A stretch of DNA of 64,000 nt from Bostrychus sinensis. Lineage: Eukaryota > Chordata > Actinopteri > Gobiiformes > Eleotridae. The position numbers and the translations under genes were made by a program. The notes below the pieces were generated by a model. It saw only the letters and a program-made list of their open reading frames with translations. It made no database searches and had not been told where the DNA came from. How positions within the stretch are numbered: the stretch's first letter is position 1; each line of letters opens with the position of its first letter. Location: NCBI GenBank assembly GCA_020698575.1, contig CM036242.1, positions 13,373,124 through 13,437,123 on the forward strand, written 5' to 3'. This document shows, piece by piece, positions 22,040 to 32,399 of this stretch.

Positions 22040-23660
22040 TTATCTTTATTTACTCTATATTTTTACAGTGTTACTAGCAAAACTTGTTTAGGCCTAGGAT
22101 AAACAACCATCATAATCCACAAAACAATGAAACAGTGTTTGGTTTGTAACAAGAAATATGTTGCAGTCTAACTAGATGGTTGCATCGCAGGGAATTACAT
22201 ACTGTACATTTATTAAATTAGTTATTCAGTGGGTTTAAAATGTTTCTGTTGGAGATGTAAAGTGAATGAAAAACAACAGAAAATACAACTTTTAAGCAGT
22301 AAAAAACCTTAAAAAATATGTCAATAACAATAATGTAACAAATAAAGTATATAGATCCTGAAATACCACTCATGTTTACAGTTTTGCTTATTACTCAAGA
22401 ATCAAACAGTAATAACTATGTATGTATCCAACTCAGTGGTGTTGAAGTAATGCTTTATAAATTATCAATTAATTGTTTACAAATCCTTAACTAATACCTA
22501 ATTCTTTAAAATGTGAGTTTTTTCTAAAGTATTATGAAAATCACATTTTGTTAGTTTTGTCATATACATTATTACTACTACTATTTATCTTTCTTTATAC
22601 AGTGCTGGACTCTCTTTTTCATGGGCACCTTCCTGTCTTTACACAATTTTCCAATATAAACAACTAACAACTTTTTTTTTTACTTTCATAAGAAACATTA
22701 CAAAAAAAGTAAAATGTCCTATGCAGTAGACAACAGGATAAATGTTCCTAATAAGAAGAAAACTAAATTGATCTGAACTGAAAAATAGGCAAATTAACTT
22801 AGGTTTTGATGATTCTTTTATCTAGAAAGACTCCTCTGATTATTTCTACTCATAAAGTTATATTGTAATTAGTATTTTACATGTTGTGAAATGGTTATTT
22901 TATGGAAATAAAGTTTTAGATTTAGAAAAAAAAAAAAGTTATCTCTATAAGAAAAGCAGCTGGTTCAGTGTATCTTCAATCCCAGCCCTTTTGGCAGGTG
23001 CTGTGACAGGTGAGGCTGCTGCTTAGAAAGTACCATATATACATGTGCTCACCTTTACAGCATTACAATTACATATTATATAATTTTTAAATCTTACAGC
23101 ATAATAGCCTGCTTCCCTACAAAGGTAGAACGCAGTACAGTAAAACTGAAAAAATGGCTTTAAAGTTTTGATGTTGTCTCTCTGAGTTAAGTCACAGAAA
23201 CCTGGATAGTAGTGTATTAAAGTAAAACCTTGTCTTAAATAATTTTTTTATCAGTCACAACCATCACCATCAATTTGACCTTTGACTTCAAAAATGTGTA
23301 GTTAAAGTGTTTTATAAGGGTCCTGAAAAACATATTCATTGAGCACTCTGACAGTCAAAATCATAAAGTATAGAGTAAGATGTATAAACTGATAGATGGC
23401 TACATTTTATTATTATATCCTCTATATTTTAAGACAGATATTTCAGATCCCAGTACTTACAGTAATTTAGAATGACTACTAGAAGACACACATCTTAAGA
23501 AAAGAAAAAAAAATCCTCATGACAATCAAAATCAATTAATAATTCCTTTAACTTAGTTGCTTTTAACTAGAAACAATACAGCCCAGCACATATAATTCAA
23601 GATAGAAATCCCATGTGTAGACAGTGTTCATAATTCCTGCTGAAACCTAAAGGACTTGAA
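22040..23660. other. intergenic AT-rich DNA, no gene seen
   Basis: Long AT-rich stretch without recognisable repeats or frames longer than chance. Confidence 0.5.
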
Positions 23661-23724
23661 AATCACCAAATATGAAGTTCAGATTTGTGAAGACACACAC
23701 ACACGCACACACATCCCGTTCTAA

Positions 23725-23905
23725 CCTAATAATGCCAGAGAGATGGTCCACTCCACACTGTGATGTATCTGTTGCATTAATCAGCCGCCTAAATGGGAAC
23801 AGGCTGTTTTTATTAATTATTCTCACTGCGAGGATGATAGGGCCTCTCCCAGCCGTCCTGCCTCATTTAAATACACCAATCACATCGCTGACAAAAGGCG
23901 AGACA
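23725..23905. promoter_or_regulatory. candidate conserved enhancer
   Basis: Sharply bounded, repeat-free block between an AC run and AT-rich DNA. It contains TTGCATTAATCAGCCGCC, TTATTAATTATTCTCACTGC and CACCAATCACATCGCTGAC, with several homeodomain cores. About 12 kb upstream of the tshz start codon. Inferred from composition. Confidence 0.42.
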
Positions 23906-24480
23906 ACACAGAGCATCAGTACCAGCAAATAAAAAGAGAATGTGAAATGCAAAAGGAGTGATGGAATGAAGAAAAGTGACCACTGAAAGAATATGTGATA
24001 AGACTAGAGCTTTCCAGGCAGCTTCTCAATTAAAACCATGCATTTACAACACCGTTTTCTAGGTTAAATAAATACACTAAATAGATGTAGCACTTGATCA
24101 ACAAATTGTAAAGACTGAAGAGGATTAACATGAGGTTGGAGTTAAAAAAGTGAATTTCTGTAGTCCTCAAAATCAAATCACTTCAAAATGTAGTCTGAAA
24201 ATTGGCACTTGTCTGCTGTTTTGTGTGCCTTTCAGCTCAATGGGCTTTAAATTCCCAATAACAGTTTAACATTCTCACTGGCAGAGGCACTAAAAGAGGC
24301 AATTTAAAAACATTTCTTTTTTAAACCCAGTAATGCTTCTCTCACTAAGTATTAGAACCGGTCAACTTACTCAAAATAGTAATAGTAAAAATGAATAGTT
24401 TAATATGATCATGCAAAAATAGTGAAACTCTGGTTTGATCAAAGTTGACTATCTAAAGCTTGCATCTCGAGAAAAAAAAA
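23906..24480. other. intergenic DNA, no gene seen
   Basis: AT-rich; nothing recognised. Confidence 0.45.
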
Positions 24481-24489
24481 AAAAAGAAT

Positions 24490-25085
24490 AAATTACAAAT
24501 TATTTTGCTACAATAAGAATGTATGGATTTGCATACTTTAAAATATTGTGGATTGTTAAATGAGGCTTTTGCTTTTATTTTTAAACCAATCTTGGTCACC
24601 TCTAAAACAGCATTTCACATTTTACAACTTTTACAAACTAAAAGAATTTTTTTTTTTTTTCATCTTGCATTAAATAAACAAGTAAAGAGACCAGTTAGTG
24701 GGCAGGAGAGTGCAGAGCTGTTACGGTCTTTAGAAAAGAAAGTGAGAAAACTTGAATGTGAACTTTTTGTATGATGCTACTTTACTACAAAATGAAAAAG
24801 AGCTGTGAGGATTCAGTGGAAACAGAGCTGTACACCATTTTCTTCTTTTTTTTTTTCTTCTTTTTTTGGGGATAAATGAATGAGAGCAGACTGGATGTAG
24901 AGGACTTGTTGATTGGTCAGTGCTTCCTGGAGTGGGCAGGAGTTCACGGAGCTAAGCGTTCTGAGTGCTCAGAATGGCCGTGCCAGAGAATAATGGATTA
25001 CTCAAACAGATGTGAATGAAACAAAACACAACTCCGGGTATGTTCAGAACAGTCATATTTGCAGAATATATCCCCTTTAAGGTCT
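24490..25085 (-). repeat. TTAA-type MITE, family A copy 3 (reverse)
   Basis: Reverse complement of the copies at 7085 and 18505: AATCTTGGTCACCTCTAAAACAGC, ACTGAAT-like priming region, ATTGGTCAGTGCTTCCTGGAG, ATGTGAATGAAACAAAACAC and terminal ATATCCCCTTTAAGG. The open frame at 24523-24774 lies inside it and is a chance frame. Confidence 0.72.
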
Positions 25086-25089
25086 ACAT

Positions 25090-26995
25090 ATATTGTTTTA
25101 TCTGTGAAAATGCTCAGTCATCACAGTTAAAAGGAAGTCATCTGGCTTTGGTTTTCAGAAATGACAAAGTCTCCTGGATGAGAGACACACTCAAACTCAA
25201 CAAAAAAATATTTATAGATGACCGCTTTTGTTTTATAAATATTGTGGTGATAAATCAACAATAACATTTAAATAATAAGAAATAATGTTACCACCCACTG
25301 GATAATCCTTTTCACACCTATTTTAGCATTTTGGTGCATACATAAAACAGTAATGTGTTGTGAGAAACATGTATAGCCAGTAACGTCTAAAAAAAAAAAA
25401 AAAAAAAAGCAATAAATGGATTAGTCTAAATTTACTAGATATACAAATATGAATAAAACTGTTTGTGTATTTACAAAACAGACTGTAAAGTATAAACTCT
25501 CAAGCAGAATAACAGACTATACTCCCTTTATTGCGAGATATTGTAGATAAGGAGATTGCAGAATTGTGTTAAGAGCTGATGTCTATGATGTACTGAAAAT
25601 ATAATTAGTTAATTAGTTGTAGTTATAGTCTATACCTTTTAATGTTTTTAAAAAAAAATATTTGATACTTTTTTCCATGGAATATAAAGAGTTTTGTGAA
25701 AGTTGCTGTGTGTGTTCAAAGATGAAAATCTTCATTCTGTCTCCATTTGTTTCCTTACTTACGCCCAAGTTCTATGTTTATTCCATATGTTTATTGCAAA
25801 AATGTTAGTGTCAAAAAGGCATAGCTCAACTTTTTGCCATTAAAAAAAGTTTAATAAATAAAATCCAACTAAAACTGTAGTAGTATGAATTTCAAAGAGA
25901 ACCTGATACGAGTCTTACCACTACATTGTGCCTTCACTGTTCACAGTCCAGGTTCACCTTTACCTCTGCACCTGCCTGTAGCATATCTCTGCAATCCGGA
26001 CAGAGAGACAGATGAACTTAATGGTGGCACAGAGAGTACAGAGAAAGTACAGAGGAGGGAGACAAAATGAGCACACATTTGTCCTCAGTGACAATGCCGA
26101 TGCTGTCGCAGTTATGAGAGGGCCTGAGGTGACATGGGGGACATCTGGTCCTGCATATACTAGACTAGACACTGCATGTAAACCAGTGCCAAACTCAAAC
26201 ATGTATTATAGTGCAAGAGGCTGGACAATGTAACTCCTTTTGTGCTGATGGTTAGCAATATTGTTTGGAGATAGCATTGCATTAGTTTTATGGGGCCTTG
26301 AGTCTATGTCATAGCTAGCAATGCATTATTTTAATTTCCATTTTTTACAGGTTGTAGAGCCAATCCCCATCTTAGACTTATTAGGCAGGGTACACAATGC
26401 TACTTATTCACAGGGCTAACAGTTATACTTATACAGACCCCTATTACCACCCATATTATTTTTTTCTGTGCTCATTTTTCAACATTCATGGATCTATACA
26501 GTCTAACACAGTGAAAGGACCTTTAGTTATATCTTGTATACTGTATCTTGTAAAAAGGACTGATCCTACAACCTTCTGTCTGTGAGGCCAGACTGTTAAA
26601 TACCATGCTTATGTCGTATTTTGACAATTTAAGTCATGTCTCTGTCATGGTATACTGAGAGGACGCCATGTAAATCTGTGCACTGCAAATTATTTCTGTA
26701 TTTCTGTGTTCAGAATGGTGTGTATGTTTCTCTGTGTTGCATATTTTATTTATGTATAGCCTATACTGTGACGTTTTTGAAATGCAAGATCTCTGCACTT
26801 TAACTTCTCCCCAATGCTTAGTGTATTAAATATTTTAGTAAGGTACTGTATTTTCTTTAGTAATGCTATATGCAATTTATGAATGTTTTGTTTTTGTTTT
26901 TTAAGGATTTTTTCCACCTTTTTGAAATAATTATAAATATAATAATATTATAAAATAATATAATAAAATAATGGACAACTTTTATTAGTATGCTT
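25090..26995. other. intergenic DNA, no gene seen
   Basis: AT-rich. A tract at 25390-25408. A slightly more balanced stretch at 25885-26240 has overlapping open frames on both strands but no recognisable domain. Confidence 0.45.
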
Positions 26996-26999
26996 AGTA

Positions 27000-27405
27000 T
27001 TTTAAACTATGTTATACAAACATCTTTGTTTTGAGTTTGCAGGGAACCCTTGGATTAGGTATCTGTCGCCCCCTGCTGGCAACGGTGGGGGATGGACAAA
27101 GCATAAAATGGCTATTTAGCATGACTGTTAGCAACATGACGCTAACAGATAGATAAATGAGCTTATTAAGTAGTAGTGACTGCAATTTAAGCACTGAAAT
27201 GATCAGAACGAGTCCAGCGTATATGTCTACATAGGACTGTAAGGCTGAGCGTTTTCAGCTATTAGGAAAGAGACGCCAGCACACAGGATTACTGAAACAT
27301 GCATGAATGAAACAAAATGCTACTCCAGGTATGTTTTTGAGCTGCAAATAACATTAGAACATGGTTAAAAGCTCAAAAAGTCAACTCAGTAGGGGACCTT
27401 TTAGA
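27000..27405 (+). repeat. TTAA-type MITE, family B copy 3
   Basis: Matches the family from AGGTATCTGTCGCCCCCTG through CTAACAGATAGATAAATGAG to AGTAGGGGACCTTTTAG. The left end is truncated or diverged. The CTCF-like motif TCGCCCCCTGCTGGCAACGG is at 27066-27085. Confidence 0.72.
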
Positions 27406-27655
27406 TTATTTTGGCCTTTCATGGTAAAATCAGCTTTTCTTTAAATTACAAGCAAGTATACATTTTTTTGGACAAGACATTGACATGTGTTGCAAAGCCC
27501 ACAAAATACAAGCATAGCATTTCTGACAAACAGTACTATTTGGGCATTCCCTGCAACTATACATCTATCTATACAGGCCCCTTATATGTTGAACTCTGGC
27601 TGACCTTTCATTGTACTCAAATCTGTGCATTTGTTTACATCTCTTCATGTACATT
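27406..27655. other. intergenic DNA, no gene seen
   Basis: Nothing recognised. Confidence 0.4.
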
Positions 27656-27659
27656 GCCA

Positions 27660-28105
27660 AGTGCATTGCATAGACGAGGTGCACTGGTCACAGCCTCTCC
27701 CTTACAAACTAGCGGTCAGGTGCCCTTGGGCCGTACAGAGACTCTAGCTGACTTGACATCTGCGACAGTGCCACGTCTGCCTCACGCCCTTCCGAATTAC
27801 ACCGAGCTGCCTCACAGGAGGGAGGGCTTAAAACATTGCCCCACCCCGAGGGAGAAAAAAAAAAAAACAGGGGTCAATATGCTCAAATGATTTTGCACTC
27901 CAGTCCTAGTAGCTTTAGGATACGCAGTGACAAGGAAGGGTTGTTTACTGAAGTGATTTTCCCAATGTGTCCCGCGCACCTCAAACACTGAGATGTGGAT
28001 TTCCATCTGCCGCAGCGATGAGTGATGGCTGTGAAAATTCGAAACAGCATCCTCGACAGTAAACAGATGCTGACCAGCAGATCACCAAGACCAGGCCTGG
28101 AAGGT
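27660..28105. promoter_or_regulatory. candidate regulatory pair
   Basis: Two balanced repeat-free blocks, 27660-27835 and 27890-28105, are separated by a short A tract. The second includes GGATACGCAGTGACAAGG, CATCTGCCGCAGCGATGAG and ATCCTCGACAGTAAACAG. The open frames across this area run through the A tract and MITE tail and have no recognised domain. Compositional call. Confidence 0.35.
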
Positions 28106-28113
28106 TTTAGCTT

Positions 28114-28116
<3 letters not shown>

Positions 28117-28153
<37 letters not shown>

Positions 28154-28164
28154 GGGGGGGGGGG
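28117..28164. repeat. (GT)n followed by G tract
   Basis: About seventeen GT units run straight into fourteen G residues (28151-28164). A second GT array of about 14 units lies at 28275-28302. Confidence 0.95.
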
Positions 28165-28269
28165 CAATGGAAAGGCGAGTTTGTGAAGTGTCAACCTCCC
28201 CGAGAGAGGATCAACTGCTAAGCTGGAGGGACTCAGGAGCTCAGTGGCTAGTCCCGTGCATGTATGTCT

Positions 28270-28302
<33 letters not shown>

Positions 28303-28305
28303 GTT

Positions 28306-28890
28306 TTAGGGATTGAGGAAGCGATACATCCTTTTATCTGTTACTGAGGGTGACCGCAAGACGCGTCCCTGAAGTCGTCCCACGAGGCTAAATCTGCAAC
28401 ACTCAAAAGACGGATCAGTGTGCAAGAGGAGTGTGTACAAGTGTGTACAATATACAAGGTGCATGGGAGAGTGTAGCCGAGGCCAGTCCCTCCTGGGGGG
28501 AAAGAGCAGAGTTGAGAGGTCAAACACACATGTGGGGGGGTCACTGAGCAGCCTGGCAAATTGAACAAAAAAGCTCATGCACGCTCAAGCACGTGTTATT
28601 GTGGGCAGGCTGCAGGCAAATCAAAAGAGACTTAAGAGATAAATGGAAGGAGGGACATTTGCATAGGGTCAACGAGGATGATGAAATCCCTTTTTAATTG
28701 CAACATCTGCAAAAATTACTCTGAAACTGTGAGTTATAAATGTGCATTATAAATCAATTTCCATACAAAAATATCAATACTTCCATTTATTGGTAAGTGT
28801 TATCAATAAAGAAAGAAATAGAGTTGGTTTTAACTGATTAGATGTGTCTTGTGTATATTAAACTGCACAGACTTTTCAAAATTAAAACAA
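28306..28890. other. intergenic DNA, weak regulatory signal
   Basis: 28310-28620 is balanced and repeat-free (ACCGCAAGACGCGTCCC, GTGCATGGGAGAGTGTAGCC) and might be regulatory. The remainder is AT-rich. Frames on the minus strand here have no known domain. Confidence 0.3.
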
Positions 28891-28892
28891 AA

Positions 28893-29252
28893 TTAAAGGC
28901 CCATTATGTTAAATAGATTTTTCTGAGCTTTTAACCATGTTATAATGTTGTTTTCACCTGGAAAACATACCTGGAGTAGTATTTTGTTTCATTCCAGCAT
29001 GTTAGAGTAATCCTGTATGCCGAGGTGCTGCCCTTCTCAATTACTGAAAACACTTGGTTTCACCACTCTACGTATGTTTCAGCCCCAACTGCAGCCACTA
29101 CATTTATTTATCTGTTACATTCAAGTCACTAGTAGTCGCACTAAATACTCATTGTATCATTCCCTGTTTAAATGTGAAAATGCAAATGCAAAGGTGTCCA
29201 AATTTATTTCAAAAAAGCTTGAAAAAAGCATAATCTTTCTCTTTTAAACCAC
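28893..29252 (-). repeat. TTAA-type MITE, family B copy 4 (reverse, deleted)
   Basis: Begins TTAAAGGCCCATTATG and ends AAAAAAGCATAATCTTTC, the two inverted ends of family B. The central part with the CTCF-like motif and the AGATAGATAAAT segment is mostly deleted, leaving about 360 bp. Confidence 0.65.
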
Positions 29253-29254
29253 TT

Positions 29255-29980
29255 TTTAAAACACAATTCAACCAATAATTTATGGCTATAAATATCGTTG
29301 CTATATAACTGTGTAAAGAATAAATAAATAAATAAATAAATAAATAAAAATCAAAGCATTGTTTTACAAATAAAGAAAAACTCAGCCAATTTAAAGATTA
29401 TTGTAGAACCTCTAGCAATAAAGTAGATGTGTGCAGTATCATAGCATTTATACATTATATGGTAATGTACACACATGAATAAACAATTCTCACAGTCACA
29501 GATAGCCATTAAGTCAGAAATCATGATTATTCAGTACATAGCACATTCTCAAAGAACTGCATGCAACACTTATGAAATAAAAATATTAACCATGAGTTCA
29601 TAAAGTATATAGGTTACACAGTAAAGTGTAGATACAAGAATGGACAGTAAAATGTATGCACATTTTCAATGAGGTCTTATCTGCTGTAGCATCTCCATCC
29701 TAAGATTGGGATATTTTGATTACAGGTACAAGTTAAAAAATGTGCATATATTTTGTTTGTCTTGAAATACGTAAGAGTAATAACAGTAACTTAAAATCCA
29801 TGCATAAGGAGAGACTTATTGAGGGCATAAATCTGTACTGCTTCCCTAATATTCATTGATTATAAACAAACCATTGACGTATCTGTCCTAATGTAACCAT
29901 ATACACAACTTCCTTTCCCCATGACCTTTGGTTCATTGCATTTTTACCCAGAACTTGACAAACTACTACCTCCAGATCCA
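29255..29980. other. intergenic AT-rich DNA
   Basis: Contains an (AAAT)n run at 29320-29349. Nothing else recognised. Confidence 0.45.
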
Positions 29981-29984
29981 CAAC

Positions 29985-30230
29985 TTCCATCCCCTCTAGA
30001 GATGAGACGATGAGATTTTACCCTTCTTAACGTATCTTGCAGCGTTGTCTGGCCTTGTAGCAGCAGGCGATGCTTGTCAGGGGGCCCGGCTTCCTGACAA
30101 CACCGGCAGGAACATGTTAAAAGCCAAAGCGTGTTTGTCGTCGTGTTTTCAGAGCTACAATCTCAACTACAGACTCTGATTGCTGCTACACAGACACACT
30201 CTCATCTCTTTCTCTCCTTTTGTTTTGCAG
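29985..30230. promoter_or_regulatory. candidate conserved block beside lncRNA exon
   Basis: Balanced repeat-free sequence with TTAACGTATCTTGCAGCG, GCCCGGCTTCCTGACAACAC and AAGCCAAAGCGTGTTTGTCG. It runs into a long pyrimidine tract and a 3' splice site at 30230. Confidence 0.38.
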
Positions 30231-30304
30231 GTTGAGATTTTGAAGATCGTACGCTGGCATCGAGAAAGGCATCGGACATGAGCAGTGTGCACGAATCTAC
30301 CTGG
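30231..30304 (+). ncRNA. candidate distal exon of divergent lncRNA
   Basis: Preceded by an unusually good acceptor: about 30 bases of pyrimidine-rich sequence (30198-30227) ending in GCAG. The 74-bp segment ends CTACCTGG before GTATGAGC, a fair donor. It contains an ATG (30279) opening a 9-codon frame, MSSVHESTW, which could continue in the next exon if this were a coding gene; I recognise no such protein. A non-coding plus-strand transcript divergent from tshz is the simplest reading. It could also be a cryptic site. Confidence 0.35.
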
Positions 30305-31045
30305 GTATGAGCTTAGCCGGAAAAAAAAAAAAAAAAAAAGAGAGATGAGAGGTGAGACACTACAGGTGAATATAGATATTATAGTGAAACTTGTCTAGTT
30401 CATTACTGGCATCAACATCAGAAATAAATGCATTGCAAAATGACTGTAATTTAATGTTTTAGTATGCAAATTAGCTATGATCTGAATGGGCATATTTGCA
30501 TACATTTCAAAAATCAAAAGCTGTATAATGAATAGAGCCAGTTTTAAACATAGTTAAGCATAAGCTATATATTCATAAATTACCAATATTATTAGTAAGG
30601 AAGACATTCGTTCTTAAAATGAAAGAAATCTACCAAACATTTAGCTTGAACATAATACCAAACATTTTTGAAATGAACCAAACATACACTGGAGGGTATG
30701 TATGTTTTTAACAATTGTGAGAAGGTACCTCAGACAGAAATAGAAGAGTTTCAGTTTCAAAATCAGGGTGTTTGCAAATCAAGATTAAAAAACAAAACAA
30801 AACAAACAAACAAACAAACAAAAAAAAAAAAAGAAAGAAAAACACTATAAACTCATATTTTAAGTAATAAGTAATTCAACAAAAAGTCAGAAAAAACAGG
30901 CTAAGAATGACATGTATCAACCAGAGGCACTGCTAGGGTCTAAGCAATAAATACACACATGAGGGCCCTTTACCACTGCTTGTAGTTTTAACTTTTGTTT
31001 GTTTAAATAAGACGCACATAACTTGCTGCAGAGTGAGAGGTGGGG
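30305..31045. other. intergenic AT-rich DNA
   Basis: A tracts (30322-30339, 30786-30840). Nothing recognised. Confidence 0.45.
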
Positions 31046-31047
31046 CC

Positions 31048-31419
31048 CCTTAAGGCAGTGGTTCCAAACCTGTTAGTACAAAGACATTTTATACTTGCTT
31101 TTTTTCTTTTTCTTTTGGATGCAAATAAATCAAAATCAAAAATAATAATGATCTGCCTGCTTGTAAAATAATAAAATATAAAATACAAATAAAACAATAT
31201 AAACTTCTAATACATTTTATCATATATTTTATGTTCTTAAACTCATAAAAAATAAACACATAAAATAATTTAAATAGCTTTGAAACAACTTTACATCAAC
31301 ATCAACATCTACTTTTTATCTTGGAAATACATTATGGAATAGTTACAAGTACCCCCTGCAAAGTGCTCGTGTACCCCTAGGAGTCCCTGTACCCCTGGTT
31401 GGGAAACCCTGCCTTAAGG
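31048..31419. mobile_element. hAT-type MITE with 8-bp target duplication
   Basis: The element is 31056-31411 (356 bp). It starts CAGTGGTTCCAAACC and ends GGTTGGGAAACCCTG, imperfect terminal inverted repeats of the hAT superfamily pattern. It is flanked by exact 8-bp copies CCTTAAGG (31048-31055 and 31412-31419), the hAT duplication length. The interior is AT-rich with no transposase, so it moved in trans. The subterminal TGTACCCCTAGG-like repeats are typical of this group. Confidence 0.9.
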
Positions 31420-32035
31420 GACTCTGCAACTGTCTCCCACTGTCATTCCAAACTCTGAGGGCCCCAAGCATTTACCTCCTAGACTCGACCAATTCCTCTG
31501 TAAAAACCTTTAAACTATAGCTAAGTATAAGAGACTGGACATATCTGATTTAGAGTGTGAGGAACTCATTTTGAGAAAACATCCATTTAAGTTAATATTT
31601 CAGGTATAAATCTACAGATGCAAGTTGACAAAATTGAAAAACAAACAAACTATATTTTACCTGTAATGTCTCGCCTTAAATGGGGCAATGCCATCAGTCT
31701 GTGCCAAGTAGAAGTTAATCTTGTGCTTGTCTCTCTCATTCATCCATATCATCTTTGCCACTCCACTTTCTCATCGGCCATCACTCGTGCACACGTCTTC
31801 ACATTAGCCAATCACTTTTGCCCCGCACACATTGCACATCACTTATGTCTTTTCGCCCTAAAGAGGGGGGCGGGGGGTTGGCATCGGAAGACTTTGACAG
31901 GATGGAAGAGGAGGTACACAGGAAGTACATTAGTTATCACTCCCTTGTCTTCTCCACCTTTTCACTTCTTATCACCAGCAGACGTTTCAAAGCATGGACA
32001 AGCTGCTGCTGCTTTATACCCAGCCCTTCTTCCTT
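31420..32035. other. intergenic DNA, no gene seen
   Basis: 31680-32035 is moderately balanced and carries overlapping open frames up to 173 codons that read into the CA array. None has a recognisable domain. Confidence 0.4.
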
Positions 32036-32038
32036 GTC

Positions 32039-32040
<2 letters not shown>

Positions 32041-32070
<30 letters not shown>
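32041..32070. repeat. (CA)n microsatellite
   Basis: Fifteen uninterrupted CA units. Confidence 0.95.
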
Positions 32071-32072
<2 letters not shown>

Positions 32073-32084
32073 TGCACGCACACC

Positions 32085-32345
32085 TCTAAAAATGACTTCC
32101 GTGCTCCACTTTAACTGTCGGGCCCTGGGATCTAGATGACACTTGGCAAGCCGCAGAAGCCGCAAGACAACTGAATGAAATATTTAAATGAAAGGCGGCA
32201 GGGGTAGAGAGAGAGGTGAAGGGAAAAGAAAAAGAAAAAAAGAAATGCAGGACGGATGAGAGAAATGGATGATTATTCGGATGTGAATGGAGAAGGGGTT
32301 TTATTTCTTGGCAAAAGTGTGACAAGAAGTTCAGATAAATTGGCT
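32085..32345. promoter_or_regulatory. candidate regulatory block
   Basis: Contains GGGCCCTGGGATCTAGATG, GGCAAGCCGCAGAAGCCGC and AATGAAATATTTAAATGAAAG, a balanced non-repetitive sequence up to 32205, then purine-rich. Compositional call. Confidence 0.32.
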
Positions 32346-32399
32346 TTCACCTAAAGCGTAGCCTGAAGAGATAATATAGAATGAGATCGCGTCGATTTG

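Noticed and set aside
27411..27890. 159-codon plus-strand frame
   Set aside because: No domain; runs from the MITE edge into an A tract and has a minus-strand rival. Chance frame.
31618..32139. 173-codon plus-strand frame
   Set aside because: It reads through a CA microsatellite as a Thr-His run, has overlapping frames on both strands, and shows no domain. Chance frame.
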